This document shows positions 21,870 to 33,741 of a stretch of 64,000 bases of DNA, in pieces (the stretch's first letter is position 1; every line of letters starts with the position of its first letter). Source of the stretch: Costus lasius (taxonomy: Eukaryota; Streptophyta; Magnoliopsida; Zingiberales; Costaceae); contig CM050454.1 in the NCBI GenBank assembly GCA_027563935.2, positions 73,862,596 to 73,926,595 of the forward strand. The letters are read 5' to 3'. The translations under genes were made by a program, and so were the position numbers. A model generated the notes under the pieces. The model saw only the letters and a program-made list of their open reading frames with translations. It searched no databases and was not told the origin of the DNA.

Positions 21870-24800
21870 CTAAAGCTGACCAAGCCCGTCACTGAACAGG
21901 TGAGGATGCTCCTTTCTCATATCTGCTTCAACCTCCCAAGAGGCTTCTTCAACAGACTGATTTCCCCAGATGACTTTCACAAGTGGAATAACCTTATTTC
22001 TCAGCACTTTCTCTTTTCTATCTTCAATTCTGAGAGGTTTCACCACAAAAGTAATATTCTCTTCAAGCTGAAGAGGTTCCAACTCTAGAACATGAGAAGG
22101 ATCAGAACAATATTTTCTGAGTGCAGAAACATGGAACACATTATGGAGGTGTTCCAGTGATGGGGGCAGAGCAAGTCGGTATGCCACAGGTCCAACCACC
22201 TCAATGATATCAAAGGGACCAATGTACCTGGGACTCAATTTTCCCCTCTTCCCAAATCTCATCACCCCTTTCATAGGTGAGACCTTTAGGAAAACATGCT
22301 CTCCCACCAAAAACTCAAGAGGATGCCACCTCACATCAGCATAACTCTTCTGCCTATCCTGAGCAATCTTCATCTTTCTCTGAATTTCTCTGATCTTCTC
22401 AGTGGCTTCCTGAACAGCATCAGACCTTAGCACTGTTCTGTCCCCAGTTTCCTCCCAGCATATAGGTGTTCTGCATTTCCTCCCATATAGGGCCTCATAC
22501 GGAGCCATCTGTATGCTAGAGTGAAAGCTATTGTTGTAGGTGAACTCTATCAGTGATAAGTCCAGATCCCACTCAACAGACTAGTCAACCACATAAGATC
22601 TCAGAAGATCCTCAAGTGTCTGAATAGTTCTCTCTGTCTGACCATCAGATTGAGGATGATATGCAGTGCTGAAACTCAGATTAGTTCCCAAATCTTCCTG
22701 TAATTTCTTCCAAAACCTGGACAGAAATCGAGGATCACGGTCAGAGACAATGTCCAAGGGAACTCCATGCAATCTGACAATCTCATCGATGTACAGTTTT
22801 GCTAACCGATCCAAACTGTAAGTCATTTTGATCGGTAAGAAGTGAGCTGACTTCGTGAGTCTGTCCACAATCACCCATACAGCATCATGATTCCTTCTGG
22901 TATTGGGCAGTCCACACACAAAGTCCATACTGATATGCTCCCACTTCCACTGAGGAATAGGGAGAGACTGCATCAAACCGCCCGGCCTCTGATGCTCAGC
23001 CTTCACGGTTTGGCAAGTCAAACATCTGGACACAAACAAATGCACATCCTTCTTCATACCATACCACCAGAAAGTCTTTTTCAGATCCTGATACATCTTG
23101 GTACTACCAGGATGAACGGTATACTTAGTGCAATGGCTTTCCTTAAGAATTTCATTTCTCAACTCAGGGTCCTCAGGGACACAGACCCTTCCATGGAATC
23201 TGAGGAGACCATCATCCGACATACCGAAATTCTCAACCCAGTCTTGTTCAGACCTCTCTTTCCACCATAAAATATCCGGATCTGACTGCTGCCCTGATCT
23301 CAGTCTCTGCAGTAACTCTGACTGAACCCTGAGAGAAGCTAGAAGACCGCCTCTCTCACCCGGAGTCACACTCAGATGCATGTCACTGAACTCCTGCAAT
23401 AGTCGCCACTCCTGGACTCGCAGTGCAGCTATCTGAGTCACAGGATACCGACTAAGAGCATCAGCCACCACATTGGCTTTACCAGACTGATATTGGATGG
23501 TGAAGTCATAATCCTTTATCAATTCAAGCCATCGCCTCTGTCTCATATTCAGCTCTTTCTGAGTGAAGATATACTTCAAGCTCTGGTGATCTGTAAACAA
23601 TTCAAATGTATGTCCAAACAGATAGTGCCTCCAGATCTTCAAGGCAAAAACTACAGCTGCCAACTCCAGATCATGAGTGGGGTAGTTTACCTCATAGTCT
23701 TTGAGTTGCCTTGAAGCATAAGCAACTACCTTTCCTTGCTGCATCAGTACAGCACCCAGACCCTTACCAGAGGCATCAGTGTACATAGTGAACTTCTCTC
23801 CATCACAGGGAATGATGAGGATAGGAGCACTGGTCAGTCTCCTTTTCAGTTCCTGAAAACTAGACTCACAATTATCAGACCACTCAAACTTCAAATTCTT
23901 TCTAGTTAGCTTAGTCAGAGGACCAGCTAGCTTGGAAAAACCCTCCACAAAGCGGCGGTAGTATCCAGCTAAGCCCAGAAAACTTCTGACCTCAGTCGCT
24001 GTAGTTGGTCTTCCCCAGTGAAGAATGGCCTCCACCTTCACTGGATCCACAGACACACCCTGGCCAGAAATAATGTGCCCCAGAAAGCCAATCTGATATA
24101 GCCAGAACTCACATTTGCTGGCCTTAGCATACAGCTGCTTCAGCCGCAGAATCTCCAGCACCTTGCGCAAATCCTGAGAGTGATCTTGCGCATTCTTGGA
24201 GTAGATCAGAATATCATCAATGAAGACGACGACACATTTATCCAGAAGCTCATGAAATACCCTGTTCATCAGATCCATAAACACCGCAGGGGCATTTGTC
24301 AGTCCAAAGGGCATAACAAGAAACTCATAGTGCCCATACCTGGTCCTGAATGCAGTTTTAGGTACATCCTCCTCCTGAACTCTCAGCTGATGATAGCCAA
24401 ACCTCAGATCAATTTTAGAGAATACAGTAGCACCCTGCAACTGATCAAGAGATCATCAATACGGGGTAATGGGTACTTATTCCTAACAGTCACTTGATTG
24501 AGTTGACGGTAATCGATGCACATGCGCAAAGTACCATCCTTCTTCTTCACAAATAACACAGGTGCTCCCCATGGAGAAACACTGGGTCGAATATACCCCT
24601 TCTCTAATAGTTCTTCCAGTTGCTTCTTCAGCTCTGTCAGTTCTGAAGTTGCCATCCTGTAAGGAGCTTTAGATATCGGTGCCGTGCCTGGCAACAACTC
24701 GATACCAAACTCAACTTCTCTGCTGGGTGGTAACCCAGATAAATCATCAGAGAAGACGTCAGTAAACTCTCTTACCACAGGAATTCTAGCCAGATCCAAA

Positions 24801-25084
24801 TCAGGCTCAGTCTGCACCTTGACATGCGCCAGATACCCCTTGCAGCCCTGGGCTAAAAGCTTCCTGGCCTGCAGATGAGATATCACCAAAGGCTCCTATT
24901 CTGATATCCGGCCTTGGATAACCAGTTGCTGTCCATCACTTAGATGCAGAGTAATTAACTTTTCAAAACAATCTAAAGTAGCATGATAGGCAGACAGCCA
25001 ATCCATGCCCAGAATGATGTCATAGTCTTTCATAGGAAGACTAATCAAATCAATAGGTAAATCATATCCTTCAACCTCAATCAA
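21870..25084 (-). pseudogene. Chromovirus pol of G-1: protease remnant, RT, RNase H, integrase, chromodomain
   Basis: From right to left: the tail of an aspartic protease (DYDIILGMDWLS, 25084-24896) ended by a stop; the RT N-terminus (24889-24404, [18 protein letters not shown]), which loses frame near 24440-24450, apparently by one missing base; then RT palm (FGLTNAP, FIDD), RNase H ([18 protein letters not shown]) and integrase ([29 protein letters not shown]). TAG at 22581-22583 interrupts, and the same frame continues to 21870 through the GPF(D/E) region to a C-terminal chromodomain-like WGNQSVEEASWEVEADM. The chromodomain points to Tekay/Del-type chromoviruses, which target heterochromatin. 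Not functional here. Confidence 0.9.
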
Positions 25085-25172
25085 ATTGCATCATAGCAGT
25101 CATAGCCTCCATGGCCTGCCTCAGATCAGACTGTTGATCACCGTTGCTACTGCTAGATCTTGGTCGCACCAT
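25077..25172 (-). pseudogene. Gag start stub of G-1
   Basis: The ATG at 25172 opens a 31-codon frame (MVRPRSSSSNGDQQSDLRQA...) resembling the N-terminus of chromovirus gag. It runs straight into the protease remnant out of frame and stops at 25077-25079. Nearly all of gag and the front of protease have been deleted between these points. Confidence 0.65.
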
Positions 25173-25228
25173 TTTTTTACCTGCATCACATAACACGGTA
25201 GGATAACAACCAATATTCAATCACGAAT

Positions 25229-25365
25229 CAGATCCTATCTTGGTTTCTAGCAATACACAAACAGAGTTTTCCAATATTCAGATCCTATCTTGGTTTCTAG
25301 CAATACACAAACAGAGTTTTCCTTTCCCGGAGTTTCTAATTGCTAGTAATATTCCTCTGATACCA
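25229..25365 (-). other. G-1 leader: 44-bp direct repeat and primer-binding site
   Basis: A 44-bp sequence starting CAGATCCTATCTTGG occurs at 25229 and 25279 (50-bp period). The primer site, - strand TGGTATCAGAGG (25365-25354), lies two bases from the 5' LTR and is initiator-tRNA-Met type. Confidence 0.85.
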
Positions 25366-25367
25366 TC

Positions 25368-28343
25368 TGTAACATCCCTCAGAATCACACCCCACACGCA
25401 TACAAGTAAAAATACGGGGTTTTAAAAATTTTTACTCTTCCATTAAAACATAAGAAGAAAGCGGCATCGAAGGACATTACTACGGAACTGAAAACCGCAC
25501 AGAACTGAGTAGGATCGATTACTAGGAAATAGAAATCCAGAAATCCAGAAAAATCCGGCAGTAAGTATATTAAATTACTGCTGCACAGACCCACATATCC
25601 TGGAACAAAACAAATGTCCACACTACACATATGTGGAGAACACAATTGTCAGAAATATTGCAGAAACGGTTTATTCAGATATCAAATACAACAAAAATTC
25701 GGTCACACAGCTCAAAGTATTCCGACTACAATAAATCTCAAATCGGACATTTCAGAATAATAACAATTTCAATTCTCATGAATCCAAAACTCGTATCCAA
25801 CAATTAAAACGAGACAACTATAACATAATATAATATCCTGAAAACAGGCATAAGCCCTCAGGAGATAAAATATGTCATATAATTAAGTTAGGCATGCAGG
25901 CCTGATAGATCTTTAGAAGACAACTCTTAGAAATTATATAAAACATAGCATCATTACAAATTTAGTAGCTGTAGCAATCACTGTCCTGATGTCTCACCTG
26001 AAAATATTTAAACAACGGGGGTGAGCTAAAAAGCTCAGTGAGTAAAAGACACTAAAAGCCATCCATAGTACACATCAAAAATATCATGCTTAACAGATAA
26101 GATACTTAACATGAACACTCCTATCAAAACAAAACATAATCAAATACAGACACTTATAAAAATAGGCATCAAGCATGAAGTAGGATAAAAGTCTACCAAC
26201 CCATTCCAACTAATCACACCGCCCAACACATCTATAATACAGATCGAAACAGAACTACAGAAAATCAGAGCTGACAGACAGAACAGATTGAAACAGAACT
26301 ACAGAAATCAGAGCTGACAGACAGAAAATCAGAATTTTCAGAATCCAAACGGATAGTCTACATCGGAAACAGAAAGGCCACAGAAGGCCTGAAGACCATA
26401 GAAGGTCTGATGACCACAGAAGGTCTGACCCCACCTCTGCCGAGGACGAGACATGCATGCATATCAGAAACAGAATAGTAGAGGAGGTATCAGTGGGTGG
26501 CCCCCGTCTTGATAGGACGTGGCACTCTGGCCTCCAATACTGGTAGAGGAGGTATCAGTGGGTGGCCCCCGTCTTGTCAGGACGTGGCACTCTGGCCTCC
26601 AATACCCAGAACAGAACAGAAATAGTGGAGGGAGAACGGAAGGTGAGACCAGCTCACATCTACCCTTCACTAGTGTCTCATGGGTCGTAGTAGACTATCA
26701 GCACCATTACAGCGCCACAGAAGGAGGGTAAGGACACGGAAGAGTGCTACACTAGGGCATAATTTTTACAGAACAGATCATGCTGAAACGGAGGAGTAGG
26801 ACTAACCACCACTCAATTCTCACATCATGCCCAAAGTGTCTCACAAACCAGAAAATGACACACCCTAATATCCAGTCCTTAACAAAATTACAATTTGCAG
26901 AAAATCAAAGTTGAACACACTTCATAATTTTTACCATCAACCAGAAGTAATATATGAGTGAATTCCTTGAATTCCTTAGATTTCATGCAACTATCCTTAA
27001 TTCATGTCAAACCATTCTATGTTCTCACAAAGGTTATAACACATTCAAAGTTTCAGAAAATTCACAACATATATATACATAATAGAAATTTTTCACACAA
27101 CAAACAATTAAACAGATGTTTCAGAAAAACAGATTAATATATCATACTTGCAACAGATGTTTCAGACCGAGTAAGTAACCTAAAATAGGCAATATGATAT
27201 TCACAATAAAGCTGTTTGAATCTAATTTCCAATAGAACTGAATCCGTCGGATTTGGAGTTATAACCGGGAAGATATGGGTGTTCGAACATAGAAAGGTCA
27301 GGATTTCAGAATTCCAGAAAACAGATTCGTATATCAGAATTGCGACACAAATTTCAGATCCAATAACTAACAGAAAATAGGCGACATGGTAGTCAAATTG
27401 AACCCCTTCGAGTCTACTTTCTAATAAAACTGATTTGACAAGATTTCGTGCTATACCTAGGGAGATATGATGGTTCGAACACATAAAGGTCGAAATCCAG
27501 GTTTCCAGAAAACTGATTTTGTACAGCTAGATTGCAATACAGATTGAAATACGAATACAGTTCGGATATGGTCGATATCATATTCAAATTAAAGCCGAAT
27601 GTATCTAGTTTCATACAAAATTTATTTCGTGCGATTTGGATCTATAGGCCATGAGATATTGGGGTTATAGTACACAAAGGTCAGATTAGAGAATACAGAT
27701 TTCAGCAGAACAGGATTTTAAAACCCTATAAATATTTGAATTCGACCCCATACGGATAATCATTGCAAATAACGAATTTTAATTGAATGATAATCTACAA
27801 TTTAGCGGATTAGACTCCTTAGGATCGAATTACTCACAGAAAAATCGTCCACAGAGAAAAACGCCAAGACAGAGGATCACCAGGAAATTCGTCCACCACC
27901 AGTCTGCCACCACCAGCGTCAGAAATCTCAGGAGGCGCCAAGCACAGTAAGGGGCGACAACCAAAGGCGGCTAGGGCAAGAAAACACAAAAGTCGTGAGG
28001 GAGAGGAGCCCTCACGCAATTCCTCTTTTTCTCCCACCCCAAACGGATCCAAGATCCAATAACCCAGTTAACTTAAGTGAAAAATCGGTTTTATGGGCTT
28101 ACCTGGGCTTAACCACCCTGCGCCACTCCAATAATATCAGAAATATACGCCACCATGGTGGAAAGAATTCCAGGAGCGAAGAATCAAGGTTGAGGGTTCA
28201 AATGCCCAACCAAAATAATTATTTTTGCCCTGTAGGAAAAATTCCTACACTTAGGCAAAAATCCCAAAATTTTAACAGATAAAAAATACAGAAATAGAAT
28301 TTCTAACCTTAAATCATAATTCAGAAAAATCGAGGGCGTTACA
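25368..28343 (-). repeat. 5' LTR of G-1 (2,976 bp)
   Basis: It matches 18857-21832 at identical length with scattered point differences. The last ~150 bp of it (from 28191) are also the start of the 1,733-bp tandem duplication. Confidence 0.92.
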
Positions 28344-28348
28344 CCGGC
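28344..28348. repeat. Target-site duplication CCGGC (right) of G-1
   Basis: This pairs with 18852-18856. A further copy at 30077-30081 comes from the 1,733-bp duplication. Confidence 0.9.
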
Positions 28349-29170
28349 AGTGCTGACTAAAGGTCACCACAAGCAGTGAGTGGCACCTAGCAGTGCATCG
28401 CTGCTACCCAAGTCATTGGAATGGATATCGACATCGACATCCCCATCATCGCAACTAGGTACAGATGCATTACAGTCTCTTTGCCGAACTGATATCCGAC
28501 TGGACAAGTGTGTCACCACTTGTTTTCACCCAATCACATGGCTATGACTAAAACAGGTTCTCACCTGGGTATGGCCATACACTCTCAGTCATAGAACCAT
28601 AGAAGAGCTCCATGGATATCATACTTCCCTAAGGAAGGGGCAAATCCTATGTCTGTCCATTGACCTTCTCATATGGGTTGTGACATGCTCAATGACAATC
28701 GTTATGACCTCCCAACTACGGCGAGGTGTTAGGTTGTATCAAAGCAAGTCCCTAACCATATAGAATGATCAATGACCTCAAGTCAAGGGATCAATGCATC
28801 TCCTGTCACTTGTGAGGATAACTTATGACACCAAGTCATAGCCTCACAGCGGGTCTATCCAGTATATCCTCCAATGATATAACCATGTGTCTGCGTTAGC
28901 ACAACGTGCCTAACCAGCCCACATACCAGTCTCACAAGTACCATAGCTGTCCCATATCCGCTAAGGTACATCGACTGGGGACTATAGTTCGAGCACAGAT
29001 CCAATCTGTCTCCAGGGACATTATCATGTTAGTACATATGCGCAGATGTAAACAAACATAGATAATGACAATGCCAGAATGATATAAATATCAAAGTCAA
29101 GTAGTACATAAGTGGACCAAAACTAGGTCCTAGGGCATATACACCAACAATCTTCCACTTGCACTAAGAC

Positions 29171-29923
29171 CTAGAAGTTGAGGAATCTCAACCCCATATC
29201 TCTAGCGTGACCATCATGCTTCTGCTGCGCCAAAGCCTTGGTCAATGGGTCTGCCAGATTATTCTCTATGTCAACTCTGCTAATCTTGACATCACCTCTG
29301 TCAATGATCTCTCTGATCAGGTGAAATCTTCTGAGTATGTGTTTGGATCTTTGATGAGACCGTGGTTCCTTGGCTTGTGCAATTGCTCCATTGTTGTCAC
29401 AATAGAGTTCAATGGGATCCATTGCACTAGGGACCACCTGAATATCACATAAGAACTTCCTTATCCAAACGGCTTCCTTGGCTGCCTCAGAAGCGGCCAC
29501 ATACTCTGCCTCGGTTGAAGAATCTGCCATGGTGGATTGCTTGAAGCTCTTCCAGCATACAGCGCCTCAATTTATCTTGAACACATAGCCGGCTGGCGAT
29601 CTAAAGTCGTCAGGGTCAGACTGGAACTATGCATCAGTATAGCCCTGCATACTGAGCTCTTCCTGTCCCCCATAGACCAAGAACAAATCCTTAGTTCTTC
29701 TCAGATACTTTAGGATATTCTTTACAGCCACCCAGTGCTGCAGACCTGGATTGGATTGGTATCGGCTGGTTATGCTTACAGCATATGCCACATCTGGTCT
29801 TGTACACAACATTGCATACATGATCGATCCTACTGCCGAAGCATAAGGCATTTGACTCATGTCATCCCTCTCAGCCTGTGTTGTAGGACACTTACTCTTT
29901 GAGAGAGTAAGGCCTTGTCTTAC
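29171..29923 (-). pseudogene. Copia RNase H/RT tail, extra copy from the duplication
   Basis: It encodes the C-terminal Copia RNase H (ADSSTEAEYVAASEA, YCDNNGAIAQAKEP, ending LRFLNF) and, after a stop near 29568 and a Ser-to-stop near 29627, the preceding RT/RNase H linker (ASAVGSIMYAMLCTRPDVAY). It is cut at 29923 by the start of the second duplication copy. It duplicates 30904-31656. Confidence 0.88.
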
Positions 29924-30903
29924 TGAGGGTTCAAATGCCCAACCAAAATAATTATTTTTGCCCTGTAGGAAAAATTCCTACACTTAGGCAAAAATCCCAA
30001 AATTTTAACAGATAAAAAATACAGAAATAGAATTTCTAACCTTAAATCATAATTCAGAAAAATCGAGGGCGTTACACCGGCAGTGCTGACTAAAGGTCAC
30101 CACAAGCAGTCAGTGGCACCTAGCAATGCATCGCTGCTACCCAGGTCATTGGAACGGATATCGACATCGACATCCCCATCATCGCAACTAGGTACAGATG
30201 CATTACAGTCTCTTTGCCGAACTGATATCCGATTGGACAAGTGTGTCACCACTTGTTTTCACCCAATCACATGGCTATGACTAAAACAGGTTCTCACCTG
30301 GGTATGGCCATACACTCTCAGTCATAGAACCATAGAGGAGCTCCATGGATATCATACTTCCCTAAGGAAGGGGCAAATCCTATGTCTGTCCATTGACCTT
30401 CTCATATGGGTCGTGACATGCTCAATGACAATCGTTATGACCTCCCAACTACGGCGAGGTGTTAGGTTGTATCAAAGCAAGTCCCTAACCATATAGAATG
30501 ATCAATGACCTCAAGTCAAGGGATCAATGCATCTCCTGTCACTTGTGAGGATAACTTATGACTCCAAGTCATAGCCTCATAGCGGGTCTATCCAGTATAT
30601 CCTCTAATGATGTAGCCATGTGTCTACGTTAGCACCACATGCCTAACCAGCCCACATACCAGTCTCACAAGTACCATAGCTGTCCCATATCCACTAAAGT
30701 ACATCGACTGGGGACTATAGTTCGAGCACAGATCCAATCTGTCTCCAGGGACATTATCATGTTAGTACATATGCGCAGATGTAAACAAACATAGATAACG
30801 ACAATGCCAAAATGATATAAATATCAAAGTCAAGTAGTACATAAGTGGACCAAAACTAGGTCCTAGGGCATATACACCAACAATCTTCCACTTGCACTAA
30901 GAC

Positions 30904-33741
30904 CTAGAAGTTGAGGAATCTCAACCCCATATCTCTAGCGTGACCATCATGCTTCTGCTGCGCCAAAGCCTTGGTCAATGGGTCTGCCAGATTATTCTCT
31001 ATGTCAACTCTGCTAATCTTGACATCACCTCTGTCAATGATCTCTCTGATCAGGTGAAATCTTCTGAGTATGTGTTTGGATCTTTGATGAGACCGTGGTT
31101 CCTTGGCTTGTGCAATTGCTCCATTGTTGTCACAATAGAGTTCAATGGGATCCATTGCACTAGGGACCACCTGAATATCACATAAGAACTTCCTTATCCA
31201 AACGGCTTCCTTGGCTGCCTCAGAAGCGGCCACATACTCTGCCTCGGTTGAAGAATCTGCCATGGTGGATTGCTTGAAGCTCTTCCAGCATACAGCGCCT
31301 CAATTTATCTTGAACACATAGCCGGCTGGCGATCTAAAGTCGTCAGGGTCAGACTGGAACTATGCATCAGTATAGCCCTGCATACTGAGCTCTTCCTGTC
31401 CCCCATAGACCAAGAACAAATCCTTAGTTCTTCTCAGATACTTTAGGATATTCTTTACAGCCACCCAGTGCTGCAGACCTGGATTGGATTGGTATCGGCT
31501 GGTTATGCTTACAGCATATGCCACATCTGGTCTTGTACACAACATTGCATACATGATCGATCCTACTGCCGAAGCATAAGGCATTTGACTCATGTCATCC
31601 CTCTCAGCCTGTGTTGTAGGACACTGGCTCTTTGAGAGAGTAAGGCCATGTCTTACTGGAAGGTATCCTTTCTTGGATTGCTCCAAGTTGAACCTCTCCA
31701 GGACCTTATCAATGTAGGTACTCTGACTAAGGGCCAGGAGCCTCTTGGATCTATCACGGTAGATCCTTACGCCTAGAATATAGGTAGTCTCCCCTAAGTC
31801 TTTCATCTCGAAACACTTCCCCAACGATGTGTTCACAGCTTGAAGACAAGGGATGTCGTTTCCGATGAGCAGTATGTCATCGACATACAAGACCAGAAAA
31901 ATCACCAAGCTCCCACTGAATTTTCTGTATACACAGGCGTCATCTTCGCTTTTGATAAAGCCATAATCTCTCACGGCTTCATCAAATCAAACATTCCAAC
32001 TTCGAGATGCTTGCTTTAATCCATAAATGGATCTCTTTAGCCTGCAGACCTTATTAGCCTCTGTAGGATGGATGAAGCCATCAGGTTGTGACATATACAC
32101 ATCCTCAGTAAGCTTCCCATTAAGGAACGCTGTCTTCACATCCATCTGCCATATCTCATAGTCATGATATGCAGCTATAGCAAGCAGAATCCGAATGGAT
32201 TTGATCATGGCAACTGGCGAGAAGGTTTCATCATAGTTCACCCCGTGGACTTGTTTAAATCCTTTAGCTACTAGTCTACCCTTATAGGTAACTATATTGC
32301 CATCCATGCTGTCTTCCTCTTGAAGACCCATTTACACCCTATGGGTTTTACCCCATCAGGCAGCTCAACCAAATCCCAGACTTGGTTAGCCGACATGGAA
32401 TCCATCTCGGATCGCATGGTGTCAAGCCATCTCTCGGAGTCCGGTCCACTGACCGCCTCATCATAGGTTTTGGGTTCATCCTCAATGATGAAGATCCCAT
32501 CGTGTTGGGTCGGCAACGACCCGTACCTTTCAGGTGCACGACGAATTCTCCCAGACCTACGCGGGACCTGTGTCTGAGCCTCAGGTTGGCTAGCAACTGG
32601 TGCAGGTGGCTCAGATTCCATCTCTTTGTCTTGTGCTAGCACTTGGACCTCATCCAAGTCAAACTTCCTCCCACTAACTTCTTTCATGAGAAATTCTTTC
32701 TCCATAAATACAGCACCCCGAGCAACAAAAACTTTGTTCTCGGTTGGGACATAGAAGTAGTATCCTTTAGTTTCCTTAGGATACCCCACAAACACACATT
32801 TATCAGATCTAGGTTCTAGCTTGCTAGAATCCTAACGTTTGACATAAGCCTCACATCCCCAGATCTTGATAAAAGTGAGATTAGGGCGTCTCCCACTCCA
32901 TATCTCGTATGGTAATTTGGAGACACTCTTAGATGGAACGTTATTCAGTATTAGAGAAGCTGTCTCTAGTGCATGCCCCCAGAATGAGGGAGGTAGAGTT
33001 GCATGACTCATCATAGATCGAACCATGTCCAATAAAGTTCAATTTCTCCTTTCAGACACACCATTCCATTGAGGTGTTCCAGGAGGAGTGAGTTGGGATA
33101 TGATCCCAGACTCTCTCAAATAGTCAAAGAACTCACCACTCAGGTACTCTCCACCTCGATCTGATCGAAGAGCTTTAATGGATCTTCCAAGCTGGTTCTT
33201 TACTTCATTCTTGAACTCCTTGAATTTCTCAAAGGATTCAGATTTATGTCTCATTAAGTAGACATAGCCATACCTACTGAAGTCATCAGTGAAGGTAATG
33301 AAGTAGTTGTACCCTCCTCTGGCTTGTTTATTGAAAGGCCCACACACTGAGTGTCTTAGTTAAGCCTTTGGGCTCAACACACTGAATGTCTTCTTTAGGA
33401 GGGTTGAGCTCAACCAATGCATCGAAGAGCTGCCTTAGATTAGAAATAATTTCAGAGGCACTCTTAGATTCATATTGCCCTCTAAGCTCGGGCGACATGT
33501 TGGTTAGCATCAATTGTGCAACCTCCAAAGTATCAGCTTGATGCTTATCATAAGCATCCTTCTCAGCCGCTGATACCAAGCATGGAAGTGGCTCAGGAAT
33601 TGGCTTCTCAAGGACATATAGCTTCCTCTCGAGCTTGAGCACAATTCTCAAGTTCATATACCAATCCTTTAAGTTGGATCCAACCAACTTATCCCTTTCC
33701 AGGGTAGATCGCAGTGACCATCTGCCATTGTTCACAGCCAT
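30904..33741 (-). pseudogene. Copia B polyprotein of B-1, many breaks
   Basis: Gag starts at ATG 33741 (MAVNNGRWSLRS), matching the B-4 start. Gag ends abruptly at ~33344, where it is fused to integrase: ~780 bp present in B-2 (gag zinc region, protease, integrase finger) are deleted. Integrase core (RSDRGGEYLSGEF, NGVSERRN), RT (DETFSPV; stop at 31987-31989; YVDD) and RNase H (30904-31263) follow with several stops or frame changes, e.g. near 32832 and 32330. The RNase H/RT junction carries the same stops as the duplicate at 29171-29923. Not functional. Confidence 0.88.

Larger units (their letters stand above)
18857..28343 (-). mobile_element. Chromovirus (Tekay-like Gypsy) G-1, internally deleted, with both LTRs
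   Basis: Two 2,976-bp LTRs (18857-21832 and 25368-28343) with termini TGTAAC...GTTACA flank a body of only 3.5 kb, and a CCGGC target duplication brackets the element. The primer site is iMet-type and the polypurine tract is a C-run on the + strand. Roughly two dozen differences between the LTRs are visible by eye, so insertion is fairly recent. Gag and most of protease are missing. RT through chromodomain is present but broken. It inserted into Copia B LTR 1. Confidence 0.93.
17708..29149 (-). repeat. Copia B LTR 1 (3' LTR of B-1), split by G-1
   Basis: It begins TGTTGGGAAACCCCGG on the + strand at 17708 and ends ATACACCAACA at 29149 (- strand start TGTTGGTGTATATGCCC). Removing G-1 and one target copy leaves ~1,950 bp, close to the other two array LTRs. 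Apart from G-1 no gene lies in it. The 91-codon antisense frame at 17905-18180 recurs in the sister LTRs only because the LTRs are copies. Confidence 0.88.
28191..31656. repeat. 1,733-bp direct tandem duplication across the G-1/Copia-B boundary
   Basis: Copy 1 is 28191-29923 and copy 2 is 29924-31656. Each holds the last ~153 bp of the G-1 LTR, the CCGGC, ~800 bp of Copia B LTR, the polypurine tract and the RNase H end of the polyprotein. The offset is exactly 1,733 (29171 to 30904, 29149 to 30882). The copies differ at a few bases (e.g. CTTACTCTTT against CTGGCTCTTT near the end), so they are not a perfect assembly repeat. It post-dates the G-1 insertion. Confidence 0.85.

Noticed and set aside
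22887..23325. + strand frames of 127 and 65 codons
   Set aside because: They are shadows of the G-1 integrase/RNase H coding sequence.
25229..25322. CRISPR-like direct repeats
   Set aside because: Only two copies with a 6-bp gap in a plant retroelement leader. It is a simple tandem duplication.
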